Below, piece by piece: positions 10,920 through 20,570 of a DNA stretch of 64,000 nucleotides. Source of the DNA: Tetradesmus obliquus (taxonomy: Eukaryota; Chlorophyta; Chlorophyceae; Sphaeropleales; Scenedesmaceae); assembly GCA_030272155.1 (NCBI GenBank), contig CP126203.1, forward strand, positions 1,302,001-1,366,000, read 5' to 3'. Every line of letters starts with the position of its first letter. The first letter of the stretch is position 1. The translations under genes were made by a program, and so were the position numbers. The notes under the pieces are model-generated. The model had not been told where the DNA came from. It worked only from the letters and a program-made list of their open reading frames with translations, and did no database searches.

Positions 10920-13900
10920 TGCAGGTGGGGAGAAGAACCCTGCAAAGCCAGCCTCTGGATCTGCTGCCGCAGCTGCTGCTGCCTCTATGCCATCAGCTGG
11001 CCCCTGCCCTGTTGCAGCTGCGAGCCCTGCCAGGGCAGCAGCAATCTTGTCGATCGGCAGCCGAGCAGCAGCAGCGGCGGCAGCCTCTGGTGTGGCGACT
11101 GGCGTGGTGTGTGGGGCTGCGCAGGCCTCATCGCGAGGTGTCTGTGGAGTGCGGCCTGAGAACAGCAGCGGCAGCAGCAGCAGCACCATGCACAATCAGC
11201 AAGGCATGCGTGAGGCAGCAAGGACCTAGCAGCTGCCGCCTACCCACTCTGGTTCCAAGCTGTGGTGCCCAGCGGTCGTTGCAAGTAAGCAATGAACAGC
11301 GCATGCACCGCTGCAGGAAGATCGTGCAGAAGCATGTCAGCAAGCTGCGCACCTGGTGAAGCACCGGCGCGCTGCTTGGCAGCTGGTGAAGCAGCTCCCG
11401 CTGCTGCTGCTGCTGCTGCGGCAGGTGCAGCCATCTCCTCAGCTGCACCCTCAGCAGCAGCAGCAGCAGCACCCGCCGGCACCTTCTCAAGCATGGGTGA
11501 CAGCCCTTCCTTCATTGCTGCTCGCAGCTGGTCAATCTGCTGCAGCCGAGCCTGGAAGCGGATCAAGCTGCCTCCGCTGGAGGCTGGGCTGTGCAGCTGC
11601 TGCTGCTGCTGGCGCTGGCGCAGGGCCGCAAGGCGTGCAGCAGTATCAGGCGCCCCGTATGCAATGGGAGTGGAATGCGGGGCGGGAGGCAGCATTGGGG
11701 ACATCATCACAGCGCCAGCACCGCCAGTAACAGCAGCAGCAACAGCAGCACTTGCTGCAGCTGCCAGCTGCTGCTGCTGCCGCACGCCTGCAGCTGTCAC
11801 GCCACCCCCCACATTTCCGCCGCCAAACACAAAGCTTCCGTTGTCGCTGTTCTGGCCGCCGCTGCCAGCTGCAGCCGCCTCATAGCCGCCTGGCGGCAGC
11901 ATCTGCCCCTGCTGCTGCTGCTGCTGCTGTGCAGCATAGCCCAAGCGGCCTGTGGTACCTGTCTGGCCTGGGGAAGAAGGGAAGCAGAACTCCCCCACAC
12001 TGCCAAAGCCTGCTGCAGCAGGCGCAGCAGCAGCTGCTGCTGCTGCTGCTGCTGCTGCACCCCCTGCAGTGCCACCGGCAGCCGATGCAGCAGCAAACAT
12101 GAAAGCGTTGATGCCGCCAGGTGTGTTGTATGGCGCCCTCGCCAGCGCCACCCGGCCTCCAGCTGCAGCAGCACCTGCTGCACTCTGCAGTGAGATGCCG
12201 CGCTGTGTTTCTGCCTCACCAGCAGCAGCAGCAGCAGCAGCAGCACCAGCAGCAGCGGCGGCATTGCCTGCGCGCAGCACTAGGCCCCGAACTGGGCTTG
12301 AGCCGCCACCCCTAGAGCCGTCAGTGGCAGTTGAGCCAGACACCATCAGCAGCTGCCTCCTGATTGTCCCTGAATCACTGCCCTCTGCTGCTGCCGCTGC
12401 ATCGTCAGAGCTGCCGGGCAGGGGCTGCAGCGCTGCTGCGGCCAGATCAGCTGGCACAGCAGCAGTGCCAGCGGGATACATGAAGGCGTTGATGCCCCCT
12501 GGGGTGTTGTACTGCAGCCTGGACACCCTGCCACCTGCTGGTGCGGCTGCTGCTGCTGCTGCCACCACGCGCCCTGACCCATCGCTCACTTGGCCATCCT
12601 CCTCAGCTGCTGCTGCTGCTGCTGGTGGTGCTGTTGCGGTGTCGGCTGCAACGCAGGGTGTGGGGAACTGGCAGCCGATGCCAGGAGATGGCACTGGCGG
12701 CGGTGCTGGCGTAGGGAACTGGCAGCTAGCTGACAGGCGGCCTGGCAGCGCAGGCGTCTGCTGCACGGCAGCAGCCTGTGCTGCTGCTGCTGCTGCTGCC
12801 TCTGCTGGCAGCTCTGCCGCATCCGCTGCCTCTGCACCCTCAACCTGCAGCGACAAGCGAAGGACAACATTCTGCTGTTATGGCACTAGCCGCAGACAGA
12901 TGCGCACAGATGAAAGAACTGGCATGGTGCAGCATACTGCATGGATATCAACTGCAAACGCGTGCGCTGGGCTGGTTTGTTTGCGTTAGCACAAGCGGCT
13001 AAGCAGCTACCCACCACCGAAGCTGCAGCAGCCAGCGCGTGCAGCAGTTCAAGCTGGAACTGCAGCACTGCAGCTGTTGCATGGCCATGCTTGCTTCAAG
13101 CATACATTATTGTCTCAGGATTTGCTCACCTGCACTGCTGCATCCACTGCGTCAGGGCGCGCCCCAGCCTCCAGCAGCCGCTGCTTCAGCTCAGCAACCT
13201 CGGCTTGCAGCTGCCAGCAGAAACAATGGTTGTGATACCATGGCACACAGCGGCATGCAAGAAGGCAGCTTCAGATATGTATGGTGAAAGTGGTGTTAGC
13301 GGCCACATGTTGGCGGGGGTTGCAGTTGCAAAAGCGGCTGCTATATTGGCAAAGTTGGCGCGCGGGGTGCGTTGCTGTATGCACATGTGTGAAACACTGG
13401 CTGACGCAATGCCTCAGTGCCAGCACCTCGGTGCAGTAACATGCACTCTCTCACACCTGTGCCAGCGCAGCATCCTTCTCCAGCAGTGCTGCGCGCGCAG
13501 CGATGTTGCTGTCCTGCAGCTGCTTGATGTGCCGGGCTGTCTCAGGTGCGCGCGCGGACGCTGCCGCCTTGCGCTGCGCCTCCGCCTCCTTGCGCCAGTG
13601 CTCTGCCAGCTGGCGCGCCTCCTGCAAGGTGCAAAGTTCACAACATATAAGATTCAGAGGAAAGTTGGCGGATGTGTGTGTGGCTCTGTGGGCGTGGGGC
13701 CTCCGCCTCCGTGCGCCAGTGCTCTGCCAGTTGGCGCGCCTCCTGCAAGATGCCGTTTCAACACAACAACAGCAACTGAGTAAGGCACACGTTCTGATGA
13801 GCCTTGGCGTGGATGTGATGCCTGCGGCAAACTCATGCCAGCTTGCACGCCTCTTGCAAGGCACCCGCGCAAGTGAATTTCTGTTGGTGACATGTGTGGC

Positions 13901-14380
13901 TACGTGGGCATGATACCTCTGCCTCCTTACACCAGTGCTCTGCCAGCTGGCACATTCCTGCAAGGTGCCAGACCCTCACCAGGATAACATACAGCAGGTG
14001 CTGGCGGCGCGCCCAACTTGCTTGATTCAACCTGCTCACGTCGCCCATCTTCACGATGTAGCTGCCCTGCTCTGCACCAGCCCTTCCATTACCAGAACAC
14101 GACTCAACAGCACCTCATGCATCATGCTGGCGGCAGCTGCTGTGCCTCACCTCTCCCATCTTCATCATGTACCTGCTTCCTTGCTGCCTATCGCCTTACA
14201 TGACTTGGTGCACATTACCATGTACCCAGCATCAGCTGATTGCAAGGACATCACAAAAGCTGTGCCTTACCTCGCCCATCTTCACGATGTAGCTGTCCTG
14301 CTCCTGCACCAGCCCCTCCATCTCCTGGATCTTCTGCGCCTTGAGCTCATCGTACATCGCGTGCAGCCGCCGGTACTCCG

Positions 14381-14421
<41 letters not shown>

Positions 14422-14465
14422 TGAGGTCAGCTCATCATACATCGCGTGCAGCCGCCGGTACTCAG

Positions 14466-14502
<37 letters not shown>

Positions 14503-14550
14503 CCAGTTATGCGAGCTCGTCGAACATCGCTTGCAGCTGGCAATACTCCG

Positions 14551-14590
<40 letters not shown>

Positions 14591-14638
14591 CCAGTTATGC
14601 GAGCTCGTCGAACATCGCTTGCAGCTGGCAGTACTCCG

Positions 14639-14681
<43 letters not shown>

Positions 14682-14729
14682 CCAGTTAAGCGAGCTCGTC
14701 GAACATCGCTTGCAGCTGGCAGTACTCCG

Positions 14730-14764
<35 letters not shown>

Positions 14765-14808
14765 TGATGTCAGCTCATCATACATCGCGTGCAGCCGCCG
14801 GTACTCAG

Positions 14809-14850
<42 letters not shown>

Positions 14851-15513
14851 TGAAGCGTATGTGTGAGCGCATCATACAGTGCGTGCAGCCGCCCCTAACA
14901 AGCCTGGCAGTAGCAGCAGAAGCAGCAGCAGAGCTGCTGTGACAGTGGCAGCAGCAGCGGCAGCACGCACCAGCAAGTTTGACTGAGCAGAAGCAGTGGT
15001 ACTGTTGCCTGTGCATGCTGTGGTGTACTTGCAGCACCTATGTGAACACCATTCCAGGCGCTTCATACTCTCCAGCATGTCAGGCCTCCCTAACAACATG
15101 CAGCAAGTGCAAGCTTTACCTGCAGCTTGGCGAACTCGAGCGCCCCGGCCTCGTCAGCCGCTGCCAGCACAGCGCCACCGCCCGTTGCCACCACAACCGC
15201 CTGAGGCGTGGCAGCAGGAGTGCGCGGGGCTGCTGCTGCTGCTGCTGGGTGAGGCTGCTGCTGCTGCTCCTGTCCATCCTGCTGCTTGCGCGGCCGGCTG
15301 CCGCTGCCAGCAGCATTTTCGGCTGCTGGCGTGACAGCAGCAGCTGCTGCTGCTGCCTTGTCTTTGGACTTCTTGGCCCCCTCGCTTGACTGGCTGCTGT
15401 GTGTAGCAGCAGGAACCTGCTGCTCCTTTACAGTGCCAGCTGCCGCCTGCACAGCAGCTGGTGCTGACTTAGCAGGCTTAGCCTTTGAGGGCCTGCCAGG
15501 CTTCCTCTTCTCG

Positions 15514-15598
<85 letters not shown>

Positions 15599-17603
15599 GC
15601 TGCTCCTCCTCAGCCTTCACAGTGCTGCCATCTTTTGAAGAGCTGCTGGCCTTAGGCTTGACTGCTGCGGTATGTGCAGCAGCGCCAGCACTGGCTGCCT
15701 TGCGCCTGGCAGGCTGCTGCGGCAGCTCCCCGTCATCTGCAGGAGCTGCTGCCTTGCCTTTTTCACCCTTGGCCTTACTGCCGCCAGCGCCTGAGGGAGC
15801 AGACTTGTCGCGCTGCTTCTGCTTCAGCGTCGTCAGCAGCTCCGCATCTACTTCGGCATCCTCCTGTGCATCCTGCTGCTGCTGCTGGCGTTTCTCATCC
15901 GCTGCAGCCCAGTCTGCTGCCAGCTTGCTCAGCAGCGCCTTATCCAGTCCCCGCGCCGCCAGCCAGTCGCCCAGGCAGCTCTCTGGCTTGCCATCAGGGC
16001 CAACAACCCACACGCTGCTCTTCCACTTCTTGGCGCTGCTGCCACACATCGCCTCGAAGCGAGGCAGCGGCAGCTCCTCGCCGCCAGCGAGCACGCGCTG
16101 CACACGCACCAGTAGCATGCCCTGCCGGCTGTTGCAGACCACAGGCAGCCGCTCAGGCACGCCCTTTGGCAGCGGCAGCAGGCCGACGGCATCACCTGCA
16201 GCACTGCTGCTGCCTGGGGTGGTTCCTGCCGCCGCTGCTGTCGTTGCTGAGCTGTCTCGGGCGGAGCGCTTGCGCTTGTGGGCAGGTGCAGGCTGGTGCA
16301 GCTCCTCCTCAACTTCCCCTGCGAGCATGTCAGCCTCGTCTGCTGCAGCTGCTGCTGCTGCTGCTGCTGCTGCTGCCTTGTCGGCTGCTGCACGCTTGGC
16401 TGCTGCCTTGGTACTGTGGCTGGCGCCGCTGCCACTGCCGCTGCTGCCTGAAGAAGCAGCAGGTTTCTTTGCAGACTTGGCAGCAGCCTTGGGCTGTGCT
16501 GCTGCTGCTGCCGGCGCCTCGGGCTGTGTCAGCTGCTGCTCCTGGGATGAGCTGCTGCTGCGGTTCTTGTGAGCAGCCTTGCTGACAGTGGCGTCTGCAC
16601 ACAGCGGCAGCAGCAGCAGCAGCAGCAGGACCAGCAGAAGACACAGCGCGGGTGGGTGTGTTGTCAAAGTACGTGCTAGGACATTGCCACGCAACGGAAG
16701 CACACACAGTTTAGGTCACACCAGCTGATGGGCACAGGCTGAAGCTGCTGCTGGCTTGCTTTGGGGAAACAGCATGCAGGAAGCTGTGCCGTTTGCAGCC
16801 AGTACACTGAAGTGCGTACTCTTTGCGATCATCAACGTCCCACCCTAGGCTGCACTGCTACATATTCAGATTGGTCAGCATGAACACAAAGAAATGCCAA
16901 GTACATGAGCACGGTTGTTGCAGCCAAGCTGCGTAGAAATTCCTGCGCACCTGTCGCCACAGCTGCCTGGCTGCCCTTGCCCTGCTTCGTCTTTGCAGGC
17001 CCTGTAGCTGCTGCCAGCTCTGGGCTTGGCGGCCTTTCCTCTTCCTGCCGCTGCTCCAGCTTGTTGTCACTGGGGCCTGGTGCTGACTTGCGGGGCCTGC
17101 CCCTCTTTTTCTTTGCAGGACCCTGGTCTGAGTGCTCGCTGCCAGAGCCGCTTAAGGAGCGCTTGTGGCTCTCCAAGCGCTTGAAGAGTGGTGGTGCTGT
17201 GTCAGGTGCCACGTATACTTCATGTTCGTCTGCTGCTGGTGCTGCTGCTTGTGGGCGTTTGCTAGCAGCGGACTTGCCAGGCCTGCGAGCCACTGCTGCT
17301 GCTGTGCTGTCATGTGCAACGCTGTGCTTGGCATCGCGCTGGCTAGCAGCTCCAAGCTCCGGGCTGTGAGCTGCGTCATCGTCATCCTTAAGCGTCTGCA
17401 ATGTACAGCATGAGGCAGCACTGACTGTGAGTAAGCAGAGTCAGGTGTCAGGGTTCCTGCCTGCTGATATCTGTTGTTGAGCACCACCCGATGCATTCAA
17501 GTCCGGTAGCGAGCCGTACCGGAGCAAACCATGCAGGAGTATTATATTCCTTTTGCGTGTAGTCCACTTGATTCCGCTTTCTGCCTGGGTATCGGCCAGC
17601 CAT
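7497..17603 (-). CDS. AT-hook, SAND-like domain, coiled-coil nuclear protein (12 exons)
   Basis: Twelve exons join in frame: 17603-17520, 17395-16951, 16594-15120, 14381-14271, 13621-13457, 13210-13130, 12844-11248, 11155-10766, 10483-10354, 10051-9941, 9475-9235 and 7895-7497. Total is about 1742 residues. The N-terminus is basic (MAGRYPGRKRNQVDY). An AT-hook (KKKRGRPRKSA) lies near residue 123 and a second (KRKPGRPSKAKP) follows the SAND-like region. Residues ~323-393 look like a SAND domain: LPVVC, GMLL, PRFEAMCG, KKWKSSVWV, CLGDWLAARGL. In volvocine algae the SAND-related VARL domain marks RegA-like regulators. Exons 4-6 form a heptad-rich coiled coil. The middle is Ala-rich with two NTPGGINAFM repeats and RTP motifs. 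The C-terminal part has an acidic patch, LPEFLK and a KEN motif. A chromatin or transcription role is likely by inference. Gene identity is not known. The first exon (84 nt, donor CCG/GTACGG) is the least certain. Several introns are filled with partial exon copies. Confidence 0.75.
7885..7985 (-). repeat. Two copies of last-exon 5' edge
   Basis: The acceptor and exon start (minus strand TTGCAG/GAGCCCTTCA) occurs at about 7885-7910 and again at about 7952-7980, each preceded by a CTG run. Only the 7895 copy opens the long terminal exon. Confidence 0.75.
8417..9303 (-). repeat. Six tandem copies of an exon 3' edge with donor
   Basis: The minus-strand exon end encoding VSFVPLSMGCAEPALPEFLK, followed by AAG/GT, lies intact at 9303-9235. 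It recurs at about 9105-9039, 8925-8855, 8795-8738, 8625-8560 and 8470-8417, each copy with intron sequence attached. Copies share the CAACAACCACAAAAC-type intron motif in part. All lie downstream (minus strand) of the complete exon. Confidence 0.9.
9430..9977 (-). repeat. Partial copies of exons 10 and 11 of the SAND-like gene
   Basis: The donor-side end of exon 10 (LLDGGNIKYKHR) at 9977-9941 has a second copy at about 9846-9809. The acceptor side of exon 11 (GCAG then ATGFTFQLG) at 9475 has a second copy at about 9610-9580. The pattern matches the other arrays: acceptor copies upstream, donor copies downstream of the intact exon. Confidence 0.75.
13590..13975 (-). repeat. Four copies of coiled-coil exon 5' edge
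   Basis: The exon start encoding EARQLAEHWRKEAEA with a TTGCAG acceptor is complete at 13621. Degraded copies lie at about 13750, 13860 and 13970 (for example CQLAEHWCKEAE). Spacing is about 110-130 bp, all upstream of the intact exon on the minus strand. Confidence 0.8.
14042..14300 (-). repeat. Three copies of coiled-coil exon 3' edge
   Basis: The exon end encoding SYIVKMGE with donor GAG/GTAAGG ends at 14271. Related ends lie at about 14175-14151 (YMMKMGE/GTGAGG) and 14070-14042 (SYIVKMG), both downstream on the minus strand. Confidence 0.75.
14335..14910 (-). repeat. Seven copies of exon 5' edge, each behind a CTG tract
   Basis: The exon start QAEYRRLHAMYDEL (minus strand, acceptor CTGCCAG/GCGGAG) is intact at 14381. 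Copies lie at about 14424-14470, 14510-14553, 14597-14642, 14690-14735, 14765-14812 and 14866-14907. Each is preceded on the minus strand by 8-12 CTG units in the place of the pyrimidine tract. Three copies share a variant sequence (LQAMFDELA). Confidence 0.85.
15515..15597. repeat. (GCA)n tract coding poly-Ala
   Basis: About 27 near-perfect trinucleotide units lie inside exon 3 of the SAND-like gene and encode an Ala run on the minus strand. It separates the second AT-hook from the region after the SAND-like domain. Likely length-polymorphic. Confidence 0.9.
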
Positions 17604-18371
17604 GTTCGTGCGTGCTGCTGAGTCTTGACACCCAGGGTGCTAGGTTGCGCTGAAGAATGAAGGCGAACCAACCAAACGCTGTTTGTGGCTGAATGTGGAC
17701 AAGTCTGCGCCCATGTGTCCATAAGCTGCCTGTTCCCGGTGGACACGGTAGTATGTGCGTCGTGCAGCGAGTTTTACTTATTATTCGAAGAACGAAACAT
17801 AGTTCGATGATGAGAGACACAGCAACTTAGCAGTGAAGGGAACCTGATTCAAACGAATCGGGTTGAGGGTTTGACACCCCCTCAGAGGGGGCAGTTCTGG
17901 CCACGAAAGTGGTGTATATGCGTGGACACTAACCACGTGTGCGAGTATCCTCAATTGCAGCACGATCGCTGTCGCTAGCACTGCAACAACAGCACGACCT
18001 GTCGCGCACTGGACTGCATGGAATGAGGCTCGAGCTCGGTCCCCTTGTCGTAGTTTGTCAAGCTTGTGCCCTGAAAAAAATGTCTCAGCGTCTGTTGCAG
18101 CAGCCAGGTACACTGTTGTGCACTGACAACAGCAGGTGTATGCAGCAGGTGTAGCCCACTGGGCTAGGGGTAGTGGCACTGCACCCCTGTAAACTGCTTT
18201 CTAGAGCAGCAGTTTTCCAGATCAACCCTTCAAGAACTTCAGCCGCTAATTTTCAGTTCGCTTTTGTATGAAGAGTCTTGCACTGTGCTGCACGTGTGAG
18301 TATGCAAGACATCTCACCATAAGGCACCAGCCTGGGTCAGCGTCTGCAGTGCCGGCTCATGGCTGGATCTA

Positions 18372-18394
18372 GGCCCTAGGGCAGCCCTAGGGCC
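18372..18394. repeat. Perfect 11-bp palindrome with 1-base centre
   Basis: GGCCCTAGGGC, A, GCCCTAGGGCC. It lies in the intergenic region between two divergent genes and could be a dimeric protein-binding site. Confidence 0.8.
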
Positions 18395-19829
18395 GCCTGT
18401 CCAATGGTGCGGTGTGCTTGCGCTTCCCAGTTGATGTGCAGTGCGTCTGTTGCATGCCATTCAGCACACTGCAGCAGTGGTTCTGGCCGCTACATCTGCC
18501 TGCTAGTACTGCCTGCCTCACACATGTCCTTTCGGCACAACATTGCAGACGGTGGCGCTACAGTGCTTACATGCACATGAATGAAATGCAACCCTTCTGT
18601 CAACATGTGGCTCAGGTGTTTTGTGTTTGCCTTGTGCATGGCATGTGTATGCCCCTTGGTTCCTGCTGCTTGTGCTGCTTGTGCAGATTGATGTGTTGCT
18701 TGCATGCTGCTCAGCTAGCAGCAAGGGTATGCTGCAGAGTCTCCAACACACTGCAGCGCTGCATCACACCAGCATTGATAAAAAAGGACTGCAGGCTGGT
18801 GCTTTGGTGACTAGAGGAAGCGTGGTGCGAAGAATGCAGGCACAGCACAACATGCAGGGGTGCTCTAGCAGGTGCATCGCCGCTATCTCTCCCTTATGAA
18901 GGTGCTAGCAGCACTGTATACACCGCATGTGCATGCTTGGTTGTTGTGAATTACACGTGGCGGACGTCGACAAATGATGCATTCGGGTGTGGAGCATGGC
19001 TGACCAGTGGCCAACAGTACAAGCAACTGCTGCTGCTGCTGCTGGTGTTTGAAAGGCTGCAGCTTTCACACAGTTGTATGACGAACAGCAGTGCAGCAAC
19101 ATGGTTAATTTAATGCACAGGTGTGCTGGCGCTGTGGGAGGGTTTGGAAGGCAGTGCAATGCTTATATGGTGTACGTCTGTAGTTGTGTGCTGCAGTAAC
19201 ACGGCACTCAGATGCAGCAAGTACAACAGTGCAGCTGCCAGGGGCAGCTTCCCGGCTGTGCAGCTGACACAGTGCTGGATATGTTGGAAGCCTGATGATG
19301 TTGGCGCCACGTTGTCAGATTGCATACAATTTGGTTGGAATTACAGTCTGCAATCCTTGTTGTGCACAGATCTAGATTGGGCCTCACTGCGTGTTGGTCT
19401 TGCGCAGCGGTGCACATTTTTTTTTTCAGTGCACATCTTGTGCACGTGCTACCTCAGGGAGCGACCACAACACCGTCACGTTGAGGTGCTCACTTCCAGA
19501 ACCTAGTCATTTGATCACATGAACAGTCCCTTGAAACCAGGGCCAGGTACATTTGCTGCTTAGCCTCGGGCTAAACAGCATGTGTCCCAGCTCTGGTTTG
19601 CAACCGACTGTTCATGTGTTACATGGCTACGCTCTTGAAGTAAGCACTTCAGCGCGTGGTCAAATGCAATAATGTATAAGAAATGCAAATCTTATTCAGA
19701 AGAAGCCTTGCATACCGGGTGGTGGTGTTCGCCGCACCTGGTGGTGGGGACCAGTTCTGCCATGTGAGCACGCATTGAGTTGCTTTGGGCTTGCAACGTG
19801 TGACCTGCAGTGCAACCTTTTTTCTTCGA

Positions 19830-19871
19830 CCTGGCGCGGCCTGACAGTGACCTGGCGCGGCCTGACAGTGA
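19830..19871 (+). repeat. 21-bp perfect tandem repeat x2
   Basis: The unit starting CCTGGCGCGGCCTGACAGTG occurs twice, head to tail, about 700 bp upstream of the secreted-protein gene. No coding context. Confidence 0.85.
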
Positions 19872-20570
19872 CAACTCTGAATACATGAGTAACAGCATGC
19901 TTCGCCTAAACATGCATGTCCAAGTATGTTGGCTGACGCCTCTTCAACGAGGCAAAGAGCTGGGCTGCAGCCTAAGGCCATATGTCCATACATGCCTAAA
20001 ATCCTGCATGTACATGCATGTACATCCATGTACCACAGCTGGTGAATAACAGGCAGCAGCATGTGAGGGGCCATGCAGCCATCATGACACATGCGCTGGC
20101 TCACCTAAACAGCTTCATTGCGGCCTCATCGTTCATTTTTTCGTGGATGATCGCTGCATCATTGTGTTGTGGCGCCGATAAGCCACTCGGCAACGGCAGT
20201 TGCAATTCTGCAGCATGAACAGCAGAACAGCAACAACGCTCAGCAGCATCGCATCGAAACAATGCTCAGAGGTTTTTACCATCGATGATTTTGTTCTTCT
20301 GCGCTGACTATGTTTGCTTGTCCACCAAGATGGCAGAGAGAGAATTCCAAGGTTTGTCACTTCACGGCGGAAGCTGAACCTATCCGAAGTGGGTTGGGAA
20401 GCTGCGATTATGCCCCGACATGCAATCATACAAAAGCGAGCACGAACCAGGCGTCAGGCAACGCCATCATTGCGATTTGCTGGTAAACAGCCTGCGACAC
20501 ACAACCAGGAAACCCCCACCTCGCACAATACACATAGTCAGCCGCTTCCTCTACCCCGTCACGCTTCACA

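Larger units (their letters stand above)
17604..20570. other. Intergenic region between divergent genes
   Basis: This 3-kb stretch separates the start of the SAND-like gene (-) from the start of the GIN-like secreted-protein gene (+), so it should hold both promoters. I see no convincing exon. It contains a perfect palindrome (18372-18394), a 21-bp direct repeat (19830-19871) and a T9 run near 19417. No TATA box can be assigned with confidence. Confidence 0.5.

Noticed and set aside
11952-12989. 345-residue plus-strand open frame rich in Ala and Pro
   Set aside because: It is antisense to exon 7 of the minus-strand SAND-like gene. (GCA)n sequence stays open in several frames on both strands, and the minus-strand exon chain has consistent splice phases.
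15286-16572. 428-residue plus-strand open frame
   Set aside because: Antisense to the SAND-like exon. Low-complexity Ala/Ser/Leu composition and no splice context.
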